NCBI RefSeq assembly: GCF_028471945.1 | Contig: NZ_CP110128.1 | Location: forward strand, 112,501-176,500 | DNA: 64,000 bases | Direction of reading: 5' to 3' | Source: Pseudomonas sp. WJP1 | GTDB taxonomy: Bacteria > Pseudomonadota > Gammaproteobacteria > Pseudomonadales > Pseudomonadaceae | In this document: one piece after another, positions 20,724 through 29,284 of the stretch | Numbering within the stretch: position 1 is the first letter of the stretch | Layout of the letters: every line of letters starts with the position of its first letter | Position numbers and translations under genes: made by a program | The notes under the pieces: generated by a model | The model's input: only the letters and a program-made list of their open reading frames with translations | Database searches by the model: none | Told to the model about the DNA's origin: nothing

Positions 20724-22889
20724 GTGCCGAGCGTGGAATCAGAAGCCAGTCGAGTTCATCTCATCCATGACCCACGCGCGTTGCATGACGATCCATTGCT
20801 GGACGGCTTGCTGACCCTTTGTACGTTGCATCAAAAACCCGCCAGCGCGGCGATGTTGACCACGGGCCTGCCGCTACCCAAGCAACGCCTGAGCGTCGAA
20901 TTGTTGCCACGCGCAGCGGCTCGCGCCGGTTTGCAAGGGCGGGTGCTGGTGCGCAAGCTGGACCAGATCCCGGCGATCGCGATGCCGGCACTGTTGCTGC
21001 TCAAGGACGGTCGCAGTGCCGTGCTGCTTGGCTGGCAAGGTGACGACCAGGCCCGGTTGTTGCTCAGTGAAAGTGACGGCGGCGAAAGCCTGGTCAGTCG
21101 CGAACTGCTGAACGACGATTACAGCGGCAAGGTGTTCTTCGCTCAACCCCAGCATAAATTCGACGTCAATCACGGCACCCTGATCCCGCGCGCGCGCTCA
21201 TGGTTCCGCGACACCCTCATGCGTTCGCGTTGGCTTTACGCCGATGCCATCGCCGCCAGCTTCCTGATCAACATCATCGCCATGGCCGCGCCATTGTTCG
21301 TGATGAACGTCTACGATCGTGTGGTTCCGAACCAGGCCGAATCGACCCTTTGGGTATTGGCCGTCGGCATCACCGGTGCCTACGTGTTCGACCTGATCCT
21401 CAAGAGCCTGCGCAGCCTCTGCCTGGACCTGGCGGGCAAGAAAACCGACCTGATCATCTCGGCAACGCTGTTCGAGCGCATCGTCGGCATGGCCATGAAG
21501 TACCGCCCGGCCCGGGTCGGCAGCTTTGCCCAGAACATCCATGAGTTCCAGAGCCTGCGCGATTTTCTTGCGTCGCTGACCCTGACCAGCCTGATCGACC
21601 TGCCGTTCACGCTGCTGATCTTTCTGGTCATCGCCATTCTTGGCGGGCACCTGGTGTGGATCCCGGTGTTGGCGTTCCCGATTGCCTTGCTGATCGGCTA
21701 TGCCTTGCAGAAACCCCTGGTGGCAACGATGGAGCGCACCATGGCGCTGGGCGCCGAGCGTCAGTCGAGCCTGATCGAGACCCTCGCAGGCCTTGATGCG
21801 GTTAAGGTCAACAATGCAGAGAGCGAGCGCCAGTATCAGTGGGAGCAGACCATCGGCACCCTCAGTCGCCTCGAGTTGCGGGTGAAAATGCTGTCCGGCC
21901 TGGCGATGAACATTACGTTGCTGATCCAGCAGTTGGCCGGAGTGATCATGATCGTCTTTGGCGTGTACCAGATCATCGCGGGCAACCTGAGCATGGGCGG
22001 CCTGATCGCCTGCTACATGCTCAGTGGTCGCGCGCTCAGTCCGCTGGCCTCGTTGTCCGGCCTGCTGACCCGCTACCAGCAGGCGCGTGTCACCATGACT
22101 TCGGTCGACCAGATGATGGAGTTGCCCCAGGAGCGCAATTTCGAAGAGCGCCCCCTGAGTCGCAAGGTGCTGCAAGGTGCCATCGAATGTCGCCAGCTGA
22201 ATTTCACCTACCCGGACCAGCAAAACCCGGCGCTGAAAAACATCAATCTCTCGATCAAGCCGGGCGAGAAGATTGGCATCATCGGCCGCAGCGGCTCGGG
22301 CAAGAGCTCCCTGGCCAAACTGGTCGTGGGTCTCTACCAACCGGATGACGGTGCGCTGTTGGTAGATGGTGTGGACATCCGTCAGATCGATGTCAGCGAA
22401 CTGCGCCACAACATCGGCTACGTGCCCCAGGATATCCAGCTGCTCGCCGGTACGCTGCGCGACAACCTGGTCTCGGGCGCACGCTATGTAGAAGACGAAA
22501 TGGTGCTGCAGGCCGCAGAACTGGCTGGCGTCCATGAGTTTGCTCGCCTGCACCCGCAAGGCTACGAACTGCAAGTAGGCGAGCGTGGGCAGAACCTGTC
22601 CGGCGGTCAGCGCCAGAACGTGGCCCTGGCCCGTGCATTGCTGCTCAACCCGCCGGTCCTGCTGCTCGATGAGCCGACCAGCGCCATGGACAACACCGGT
22701 GAGGAACGCCTCAAGCAACGCCTCGCCGCGATGATTGAAAGCAAGACCGTGGTGCTGGTGACGCACCGTGCTTCGCTGCTGTCGCTGGTCGATCGCCTGA
22801 TCGTCATCGACCGCGGGCAGATACTCGCCGATGGCCCGAAAGCTGTCGTGATGGAAGCGTTGAAGAAGGGGCAGATCAGTGTTGCTTAA
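20724..22889 (+). CDS. lapB: LapB, type I secretion ABC transporter for LapA
   Basis: A 721-residue inner-membrane ATPase that energises LapA export. Domains in order: an N-terminal C39-peptidase-like domain (about 1-135), a six-helix ABC transmembrane domain (about 165-440) and an ATPase domain. The first domain has no catalytic Cys-His pair where a true C39 protease would, which fits the RTX-transporter class that binds but does not cut substrate. Walker A GRSGSGKSS is at about 521-529, the signature LSGGQRQ and Walker B VLLLDEP follow. Translation starts at a GTG; a second GTG at 20733 is also possible. The 3' end overlaps lapC by 11 nt. Confidence 0.94.
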   Translation: MPSVESEASRVHLIHDPRALHDDPLLDGLLTLCTLHQKPASAAMLTTGLPLPKQRLSVELLPRAAARAGLQGRVLVRKLDQIPAIAMPALLLLKDGRSAVLLGWQGDDQARLLLSESDGGESLVSRELLNDDYSGKVFFAQPQHKFDVNHGTLIPRARSWFRDTLMRSRWLYADAIAASFLINIIAMAAPLFVMNVYDRVVPNQAESTLWVLAVGITGAYVFDLILKSLRSLCLDLAGKKTDLIISATLFERIVGMAMKYRPARVGSFAQNIHEFQSLRDFLASLTLTSLIDLPFTLLIFLVIAILGGHLVWIPVLAFPIALLIGYALQKPLVATMERTMALGAERQSSLIETLAGLDAVKVNNAESERQYQWEQTIGTLSRLELRVKMLSGLAMNITLLIQQLAGVIMIVFGVYQIIAGNLSMGGLIACYMLSGRALSPLASLSGLLTRYQQARVTMTSVDQMMELPQERNFEERPLSRKVLQGAIECRQLNFTYPDQQNPALKNINLSIKPGEKIGIIGRSGSGKSSLAKLVVGLYQPDDGALLVDGVDIRQIDVSELRHNIGYVPQDIQLLAGTLRDNLVSGARYVEDEMVLQAAELAGVHEFARLHPQGYELQVGERGQNLSGGQRQNVALARALLLNPPVLLLDEPTSAMDNTGEERLKQRLAAMIESKTVVLVTHRASLLSLVDRLIVIDRGQILADGPKAVVMEALKKGQISVA

Positions 22890-24246
22890 GTCCGGCGTCA
22901 AAGGCTCTATCCGCCGTTACTTCAAAGGCTCCGACTCGCTCAGGGACCAGCCCCTGCCCGAGGTCAACAAGGCGCTTATCGAAGACGCCCCGCGTGTGGT
23001 GCGGTTGACTATCTGGGCAGTTATCGGCTTCTTCGTCTTCCTGATGCTTTGGGCCAACTTTGCGGTGATCGACGAAGTCACCAAGGGCGACGGCAAGGCG
23101 ATTCCTTCCTCCAAGATTCAAAAGATCCAGAACCTTGAAGGCGGTATCGTCGCCGAGATGTTCGTCACTGAAGGGCAGATCGTCGAGGCCGGCGCGCCAC
23201 TGATTCGCCTGGACGATACGCGATTCGCCTCCAACGTCGGCGAAACCGAAGCCGACCGGCTGTCGATGCTGCTTCGGGTGGAGCGCTTGAGTGCTGAAGT
23301 CGACGACCGTCCACTGAATTTCCCGGCTGACGTCTTGAAAGCGGTTCCCGGTCAGGCCGCGAGTGAAGAATCCCTGTACATCAGCCGTCGTCAGCAACTG
23401 CACGATGAAATCGGCGGATTGCAGGAGCAGTTGATCCAGCGTCAGCAAGAACTGCGCGAATTTACCTCCAAACAGTCCCAGTACCGCACCGCACTGGGGT
23501 TGCAGCGCCAGGAAATCAACATGTCCGAGCCGCTGGTGGCCCAGGGTGCCGTTTCGCCTGTGGAAGTACTGCGCCTCAAGCGCGCCGAGGTTGAAACCCG
23601 TGGGCAGTTGGATGCCACCACCCTGGCGATTCCGCGTGCAGAGTCGGCGATCAAGGAGGTGGCGCGCAAGATCGACGAGACCCGTGGCAAATTCCGTAGC
23701 GAGGCACTGACCCAGCTCAATGAAGCGCGCACCGACCTGAACAAGGCCCAGGCCACGGGCAAGGCGCTGGAGGATCGCGTCAGCCGGACAATGGTCACAT
23801 CGCCGGTGCGTGGCATCGTCAACAAGCTGCTGGTGAACACCATTGGTGGTGTGATTCAGCCAGGCAGCGACCTGGTGGAAATCGTGCCGCTGGACGACAC
23901 CCTGCTGGTGGAAGCCAAGATCCGCCCGCAAGACATTGCCTTCCTGCATCCGGGGCAGGAAGCGACCGTGAAATTCACCGCCTATGACTACACCATCTAC
24001 GGTGGGCTCAAGGCCAGGCTCGAGCAGATCGGTGCCGACACCATCACCGACGAAGACAAGAAGACCACCTACTACATCATCAAGCTGCGCACGGATCGCA
24101 GCCACCTGGGCACAGATGAAAAGCCACTGCTGATCATCCCGGGCATGGTGGCGTCGGTGGATATCATCACGGGCAAGAAGACCGTACTGAGCTACCTGCT
24201 CAAGCCGATCATCCGGGCTCGCGCCGAGGCGTTGCATGAGCGGTGA
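22879..24246 (+). CDS. lapC: LapC, membrane-fusion protein of the LapA secretion system
   Basis: A 455-residue HlyD-family adaptor that spans the periplasm and joins LapB to LapE. It has one N-terminal membrane helix (about 50-70, IWAVIGFFVFLMLWANFAVI), a lipoyl/barrel-sandwich half (GGIVAEMFVTEGQIVEAGAPL), a long coiled coil (about 130-300), the second lipoyl half (TSPVRGIVNKLLVNT) and a C-terminal beta-barrel domain. It starts with GTG inside the end of lapB, an 11-nt overlap that implies translational coupling. A REP-like element follows the stop. Confidence 0.94.
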   Translation: MLLKSGVKGSIRRYFKGSDSLRDQPLPEVNKALIEDAPRVVRLTIWAVIGFFVFLMLWANFAVIDEVTKGDGKAIPSSKIQKIQNLEGGIVAEMFVTEGQIVEAGAPLIRLDDTRFASNVGETEADRLSMLLRVERLSAEVDDRPLNFPADVLKAVPGQAASEESLYISRRQQLHDEIGGLQEQLIQRQQELREFTSKQSQYRTALGLQRQEINMSEPLVAQGAVSPVEVLRLKRAEVETRGQLDATTLAIPRAESAIKEVARKIDETRGKFRSEALTQLNEARTDLNKAQATGKALEDRVSRTMVTSPVRGIVNKLLVNTIGGVIQPGSDLVEIVPLDDTLLVEAKIRPQDIAFLHPGQEATVKFTAYDYTIYGGLKARLEQIGADTITDEDKKTTYYIIKLRTDRSHLGTDEKPLLIIPGMVASVDIITGKKTVLSYLLKPIIRARAEALHER

Positions 24247-24273
24247 TTCTTTGCGCGACTGAGGGCCTCTTCG

Positions 24274-24313
24274 CTGTAGGAGCCAGGGGCGGCGATCCGA
24301 CTTGCCGGCGAAG
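24274..24313. repeat. Single degenerate REP
   Basis: CTGTAGGAGCCAGGGGCGGC and CTTGCCGGCGAAGGCG form a weak REP-like pair after lapC. It lacks a clean hairpin and is probably decayed. Confidence 0.45.
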
Positions 24314-24516
24314 GCGTCCGCAAAACCACCGCAAACCTAAAAGCCATATCCTTATTCGCTAATGGTATTTAAATTTAGTTTCTTATATCTATAAAGTCAC
24401 ACCCCTGCGTACCTGCCGACCAATCGGCGCGCCGCACGACTTGAACCAACACGGGACCTCCGTGAGTTTCTGATCGACGCGCGCGCCTTTGAGCGTGCCG
24501 TGCGTGGGAGTGATTT

Positions 24517-25413
24517 ATGTCTGCAGCTACTGCTACCCCAAGCGCCGCGACCATCGCGCCGCAATTATTTGAAATCCGCCCGTTCAGTGGCGCCGTCGGT
24601 GCCGAAATCATCGGCCTCGATTTGTCCCGCCCGGTCAATGACCAGGACTTCGCCCGCATTCACCGCGCGCACCTGGATCATCACGTGGTGGTGTTCCGCG
24701 ACCAGCGCATTACCCCCCAACAGCAGATCGATTTCAGCCGCCGTTTCGGCGTGTTGCAAATCCACGTGCTCAAGCAGTTCCTGCTGGTGGGGCATCCGGA
24801 AATCCTCATCGTTTCCAACATTGTCGAGAACGGCCAGAACATCGGCCTGGGCGATGCCGGCAAGTTCTGGCACTCCGATCTCTCCTATAAGGAACTGCCA
24901 AGCCTGGGCTCGATGCTGCATGCCCAGGAGCTGCCATCGGAAGGCGGCGACACCCTGTTCGCCGACATGCACAAAGCCTGGGACAACCTGCCTGAGGCGC
25001 TGCGTAAAGCGGTCGAAGGCCGCTCGGCGGCGCATTCCTACACGGCGCGCTACAGCGAGACCAAATTCGAAGGCAACTGGCGCCCGACCCTGACTCCGGA
25101 GCAACTGGCGCAGGTCGCCGAAGTCATTCACCCGGTCGTGCGCACCCACCCGGAAAACGGCCGCAAGGCGCTGTTCGTCAGCGAGGGTTTCACCACCCGC
25201 ATCGTTGGCTTGCCGCAAGACGAGAGCAAGCAATTGCTCGACGAGCTCTACGCCCACAGCGTGTTGCCGCAAAACATCTACCGCCATCAGTGGCAGCCCC
25301 ATGACCTGGTGTTCTGGGACAACCGTTCGCTGATCCACCTGGCCGCCGGATGCCCGAGCTATCTGCGCCGCAAGTTGTTTCGCACCACCATCCAGGGCGA
25401 CGCGCCTTTCTGA
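24517..25413 (+). CDS. TauD/TfdA-family Fe(II)/2-oxoglutarate dioxygenase
   Basis: A 298-residue non-heme iron dioxygenase that would hydroxylate a sulfonate, sulfate ester or similar substrate so that the product breaks down. The metal triad is His119-x-Asp121 (in FWHSDLSY) and His274 (in DNRSLIHLAAG). Arg289, exactly 15 residues after the distal His as in TauD, would bind 2-oxoglutarate. GGGAG precedes the ATG. The three genes that follow encode an ABC importer of the taurine/alkanesulfonate class, so the enzyme probably acts on what that importer brings in. The substrate cannot be told from sequence: taurine, alkyl sulfates and other compounds are all used by this family. Confidence 0.9.
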   Translation: MSAATATPSAATIAPQLFEIRPFSGAVGAEIIGLDLSRPVNDQDFARIHRAHLDHHVVVFRDQRITPQQQIDFSRRFGVLQIHVLKQFLLVGHPEILIVSNIVENGQNIGLGDAGKFWHSDLSYKELPSLGSMLHAQELPSEGGDTLFADMHKAWDNLPEALRKAVEGRSAAHSYTARYSETKFEGNWRPTLTPEQLAQVAEVIHPVVRTHPENGRKALFVSEGFTTRIVGLPQDESKQLLDELYAHSVLPQNIYRHQWQPHDLVFWDNRSLIHLAAGCPSYLRRKLFRTTIQGDAPF

Positions 25414-25431
25414 TTTGTCGGAGATTTGACC

Positions 25432-26457
25432 ATGTCCAAACGTCTTCCCTTTGCACCGCTGGCCGCGGCCATCGGCCTGGGTTTCAGCCTGATCGCCGGT
25501 AGCCTGGTGGCGCCCACCGTGGCCCATGCCGAAGGTGAAATCCGCATCGCCGAACAGTTCGGCATCGTTTACCTGCTGCTCAACGTGGTGCGCGATCAGA
25601 ACCTGATCGAGAAGTACGGCAAGCAGGAAGGCATCGACATCAAGGTCGACTGGACCCAGCTGTCGGGAGGCGCGGCGGTCAACGATGCGCTGCTCTCCGG
25701 CTCCATCGATATCGCGGGTGCCGGCGTCGGCCCGCTGCTGACCATCTGGGACCGCACCCACGGTAAGCAGAATGTCAAGGCCGTGGCCTCCCTCGGCAAC
25801 TTCCCGTACTACCTGGTGAGCAATAATCCGAAGGTCAAGACCATCGCCGATTTCACCGAAAAGGACCGTATCGCGGTGCCGGCGGTGGGTGTGTCGGTGC
25901 AGTCGCGCTTCCTGCAATATGCCGCCGCCAAGCAGTGGGGCGACAAGGAGTTCAACCGTCTCGACAAGTACACTATCGCCGTTCCGCACCCCGACGCCAC
26001 GGCGGCGTTGATCGCTGGCGGCACCGAGCTGACCGGGCACTTCTCCAACCCGCCATTCCAGGATCAGGCACTGGAAAACAAGAACGTGCACGTGGTGCTG
26101 AACACCTATGACCTGCTCGGCCCGAACTCGCCGACGGTGTTGTTTGCCACCGAAAAATTCCGCAACGAAAACCCGAAAACCTACAAAGCCTTCATCGACG
26201 CGCTGACTGAAGCCGCGACCTTTGCCCAGAACGATAAAGGCGCTGCGGCGGACACCTACATCCGCGTCACCAAGGCGAAAATCGACCGCGCCGAATTGCT
26301 GAAAATAATCGACAACCCGCAGTTCGAGTTCAGCGTCACGCCGAAAAATACCTACCCGCTGGCCGAGTTCCTCTTCCGTGTGGGCGCGATCAAAAACAAA
26401 CCGGATTCGTGGAAGGATTACTTCTTCCAGGACGCCAAACCGCTGCAAGGGAGCTGA
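25432..26457 (+). CDS. ABC transporter periplasmic substrate-binding protein (SsuA/TauA-like)
   Basis: A 341-residue solute receptor with a Sec signal peptide (MSKRLPFAPLAAAIGLGFSL, cleavage after AHA). The mature part begins EGEIRIAEQFGIVYLLLNVV and carries the family pattern GGAAVNDALLSGSIDIAGAG. I chose the ATG at 25432, with GGAGAT upstream, over a TTG two codons earlier. It lies between the dioxygenase and the ATPase in one operon. The ligand is probably a sulfonate or similar anion, by family and context only. Confidence 0.9.
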   Translation: MSKRLPFAPLAAAIGLGFSLIAGSLVAPTVAHAEGEIRIAEQFGIVYLLLNVVRDQNLIEKYGKQEGIDIKVDWTQLSGGAAVNDALLSGSIDIAGAGVGPLLTIWDRTHGKQNVKAVASLGNFPYYLVSNNPKVKTIADFTEKDRIAVPAVGVSVQSRFLQYAAAKQWGDKEFNRLDKYTIAVPHPDATAALIAGGTELTGHFSNPPFQDQALENKNVHVVLNTYDLLGPNSPTVLFATEKFRNENPKTYKAFIDALTEAATFAQNDKGAAADTYIRVTKAKIDRAELLKIIDNPQFEFSVTPKNTYPLAEFLFRVGAIKNKPDSWKDYFFQDAKPLQGS

Positions 26458-26462
26458 CCGAC

Positions 26463-27323
26463 ATGAACGCCCCTTTGCAAGGCCACACGGTCAGCAAACC
26501 GAACGCAGCAGCCCAAGCGCTGCTGTCGGTCGATAACGTCAGCCTGGAATACCGCACACCCCAGCGGGTGGTGCGGGCCACCCACCAGGTCAGCTTCGAG
26601 GTCGATCCGGCGGACCGCTTTGTCCTGCTCGGGCCGTCCGGTTGCGGCAAGTCGACCTTGCTCAAGGCCGCTGCCGGGTTCATCCAGCCAGTGGAAGGCG
26701 AGATCCGTCTGCAAGGCCAACGTGTCGATGCGCCAGGGCCGGACCGAATTGTGGTGTTCCAGGAGTTCGATCAACTGCCACCGTGGAAAACCGTCAAGCA
26801 GAACGTGATGTTTCCGCTGCTGGCCTCCAAGACCCTCAAGCGTAAAGAAGCCGAAGAGCGGGCGTTGCACTATTTGGAGAAGGTCGGTCTGGCGGCGTTT
26901 GCCGATGCCTATCCGCATACCCTGTCGGGCGGCATGAAGGCGCGGGTCGCCATCGCCCGGGCGTTGGCGATGCAGCCGAAAATCCTCCTGATGGACGAAC
27001 CCTTCGCCGCGCTCGACGCCCTGACCCGACGCAAGATGCAGGAAGAATTGCTGCTGCTCTGGGAGGAGGTGCGCTTCACGCTGCTGTTCGTCACGCACTC
27101 CATCGAAGAGGCATTGGTGGTGGGCAATCGCATTCTGCTGTTGTCGCCGCACCCGGGACGGGTACGTGCCGAAGTCCACAGCCATCAATACGACCTGCAC
27201 AGCCTGGGCGGCGTGGCATTCCAGGAGTCGGCGCGGCGCATCCATCGGTTGTTGTTCGATGAAGGCCAGTCGCCGGAAACCGAGCGCGAACTGGATTTCG
27301 CCGACATCCGCATCGCTTATTGA
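26463..27323 (+). CDS. ABC transporter ATP-binding protein (SsuB/TauB-like)
   Basis: A 286-residue cytoplasmic ATPase. Walker A is GPSGCGKST, the signature LSGGMKARVAIARA and Walker B ILLMDEPFAALD, followed by the H-loop FVTHSIEEAL. The frame is open further upstream, but the ATG at 26463 has GGGAG about 10 nt before it and lies 5 nt after the binding-protein stop. The tail past the ATPase core (about 230-286) is somewhat longer than in SsuB. It powers the permease encoded next. Confidence 0.92.
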   Translation: MNAPLQGHTVSKPNAAAQALLSVDNVSLEYRTPQRVVRATHQVSFEVDPADRFVLLGPSGCGKSTLLKAAAGFIQPVEGEIRLQGQRVDAPGPDRIVVFQEFDQLPPWKTVKQNVMFPLLASKTLKRKEAEERALHYLEKVGLAAFADAYPHTLSGGMKARVAIARALAMQPKILLMDEPFAALDALTRRKMQEELLLLWEEVRFTLLFVTHSIEEALVVGNRILLLSPHPGRVRAEVHSHQYDLHSLGGVAFQESARRIHRLLFDEGQSPETERELDFADIRIAY

Positions 27324-27345
27324 GCCAGATTGAGAGGAGGGCCCG

Positions 27346-28212
27346 ATGAGCCATTTATCATCCCCGCGTGAAGAATTCGAAACCGCATTGCAGCCACTGA
27401 CCAGCGTTGCGCTGGAGCGCGAACTGCCGCTTGGTCAACGCCTGTGGCAACAGGGCTGGCTGCGTAAAAGCCTGATCCTGATTTTGCTCGCCGTACTCTG
27501 GGAAGCCGTTGCCCGTTATCAGAACAACGACCTGCTGCTGCCGAGTTTCGTGCAGACCTCTCATGCGCTGCACGACGGCCTGCTCAGCGGCGAATTGCTG
27601 GGCAAGGTGTGGATTTCCCTGGTGGTGCTGCTCAAGGGCTACCTGATCGGCATCGTCCTGGCGTTCGGCCTGACCACCTTGGCGGTCTCGACCCAGTTCG
27701 GCCGCGACCTGCTCAGCACCCTGACCTCCATGTTCAACCCACTGCCGGCCATCGCACTGTTGCCGCTGGCGCTGCTGTGGTTCGGCCTGGGGCAGAACAG
27801 CCTGATTTTCGTGCTGGTGCATTCGGTGCTGTGGGCCTTGGCGCTGAACACGTACGCAGGTTTTCTCGGCGTCTCGGAAACCCTGCGCATGGCCGGGCGT
27901 AACTACGGCCTCAAGGGCATGCGCTTCGTGCTGTTCATCCTGATCCCAGCGGCGCTGCCGTCGATCCTCGCCGGATTGAAAATCGGCTGGGCTTTTGCCT
28001 GGCGTACGCTGATCGCTGCCGAGTTGGTGTTTGGTGCGACCAGTGGCAAGGGCGGGTTGGGGTGGTACATCTTCCAGAACCGAAATGAGCTGTACACGGA
28101 TAAGGTGTTTGCCGGGTTGGCGGTGGTGATTCTGATTGGGTTGCTGGTGGAGAACCTGGTGTTTGATACGTTGGAGCGAGTGACGGTGAAGCGGTGGGGG
28201 ATGCAGCGGTAG
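27346..28212 (+). CDS. ABC transporter permease (SsuC/TauC-like)
   Basis: A 288-residue inner-membrane permease with about six membrane helices. The coupling loop motif that docks on the ATPase is visible in the stretch around EALRMAGRNYGLKGMRF (near residues 176-195, written here from the family pattern EAA--G). GAGAGGAGG precedes the ATG. It is the last gene of the dioxygenase-ABC operon. A convergent Rhs-type gene ends 38 nt downstream. Confidence 0.9.
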   Translation: MSHLSSPREEFETALQPLTSVALERELPLGQRLWQQGWLRKSLILILLAVLWEAVARYQNNDLLLPSFVQTSHALHDGLLSGELLGKVWISLVVLLKGYLIGIVLAFGLTTLAVSTQFGRDLLSTLTSMFNPLPAIALLPLALLWFGLGQNSLIFVLVHSVLWALALNTYAGFLGVSETLRMAGRNYGLKGMRFVLFILIPAALPSILAGLKIGWAFAWRTLIAAELVFGATSGKGGLGWYIFQNRNELYTDKVFAGLAVVILIGLLVENLVFDTLERVTVKRWGMQR

Positions 28213-28250
28213 CCCCCTTCGATTCAAATAAATAGTTACTTGCGGTTGTA

Positions 28251-29111
28251 TTAGACAGAACGCCTTCTTATTGATGAGTTAGCAAGGGCTAGGTCGGCAT
28301 CGCTTTCGATAGGTCTATCGGGTCGAACGGGGCGCGGTGCTGATGCACGCATTGCATCGCTTTCGATAGGTCTATCGGGTCGAGCGGGGCGCGGTGCTGA
28401 TGCACGCATTGCATCGCTTTCGATAGGTCTATCGGGTCGAACGGAGCGCTGTGCTGATGACCCCGAGGGCGTGGGGTTTGTATTTGCCATCGGCTGTCGT
28501 ACGGTTGGTGTTACACGAGCTGTAGGGCGATAGGCTTGTGCAAGGCGCTCGGCAGGTCGAGGGGCTGTTCGAGACGGAAACATCGAGCTTACCAAAGCAC
28601 TGTTTCGCCTGTTCAAGGCGTTGCTGAACAGCGCTAGATCAGCGTTAGGGGCAAGGCCTAGCGTTCCTTGCGTTCTATAGGTGCGGAAAAATACATCCCT
28701 CGTTGCCTCAATCAGATTGTTGAATGCAGCGAGCAACGACTGAACTACATGTCCTGTTGGATCTGAATGATTTACTGGATTCCCCATACAATACATATAT
28801 GCATTAAACCCACCTCCACCAAACGGGCTCCAACTGTCTGGACTATGGAACCGCATCAACCGCGGGTTGTAAGCGCGATAGCCGTTACCCAACAAATACC
28901 AACCTATCTTTGGTTCGCGTAATTGGCCGTTGAAGCCAAGCCGGATCCTGTCTTCCTGTTGCGCGGATTGCTCTCCGTAAGCGGTGTAGGCGATGGGGTT
29001 ATGCTTGCCATCGAAAATTTCGCCAATGATTGAAAGGCTATTGTCGGTTGCCAACAGCGTCGTGCGTTGCCAAGAGGAAGTTTCCTGATCAACAGGTTTG
29101 AGTTGAGTCAT
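28251..29111 (-). CDS. Short orphan Rhs-core protein with repetitive proline/arginine tail
   Basis: A 286-residue protein. Residues 1-~125 are the C-terminal end of an RHS repeat-associated core: YTAYGEQ, RLGFNGQLREPKIGWYLLGN, GYRAYNPRLMRFHSPDSWSP, FGGGGFNAYMYCMGNPVNHSDPTG. This is the piece that normally closes the Rhs cocoon before the toxin tip. The long N-terminal YD-repeat region is absent. After DPTG comes a variable tail ending in nearly three copies of a 19-residue repeat (RPDRPIESDAMRASAPRPV). It could be a stand-alone short Rhs protein, a type common in P. fluorescens, or the relic of a larger polymorphic toxin. No immunity gene is obvious beside it. No toxin fold is recognised. Confidence 0.8.
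   Translation of the reverse strand: MTQLKPVDQETSSWQRTTLLATDNSLSIIGEIFDGKHNPIAYTAYGEQSAQQEDRIRLGFNGQLREPKIGWYLLGNGYRAYNPRLMRFHSPDSWSPFGGGGFNAYMYCMGNPVNHSDPTGHVVQSLLAAFNNLIEATRDVFFRTYRTQGTLGLAPNADLALFSNALNRRNSALVSSMFPSRTAPRPAERLAQAYRPTARVTPTVRQPMANTNPTPSGSSAQRSVRPDRPIESDAMRASAPRPARPDRPIESDAMRASAPRPVRPDRPIESDADLALANSSIRRRSV
28297..28460 (-). repeat. 57-bp tandem repeat, about 2.9 copies, in the Rhs tail
   Basis: GCATCGCTTTCGATAGGTCT starts at 28297, 28354 and 28411, a period of exactly 57 bp (19 codons). Copies differ by only a few bases before the third breaks down near 28450. The in-frame period keeps the tail readable when copy number changes. Confidence 0.92.
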
Positions 29112-29284
29112 GTTGATGGCTTCGCCGATGTATGGTCGAGGGATTTAGTTTTACACCTCAGGTTCTCTGGTGGGAACTATCAGAACTGCTAGGGTCCTCG
29201 CATAAACTTGAGCTGCGTTCGGACGATTTTTGGATCTGGTAGCATTGCGCCTGAATCAATCCTGTTCAGGCACGAGTGCTCCCC

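Noticed and set aside
19489..24237. Long - strand frames opposite lapE, lapB and lapC (314, 567 and 453 codons)
   Set aside because: They mirror well-supported secretion genes; the Gln/His-rich translations are typical of antisense frames in GC-rich DNA.
24565..26448. A 627-codon - strand frame opposite the dioxygenase and binding-protein genes
   Set aside because: It crosses two genes with intact active sites and a clear signal peptide on the + strand; no domain is seen in the - strand frame.
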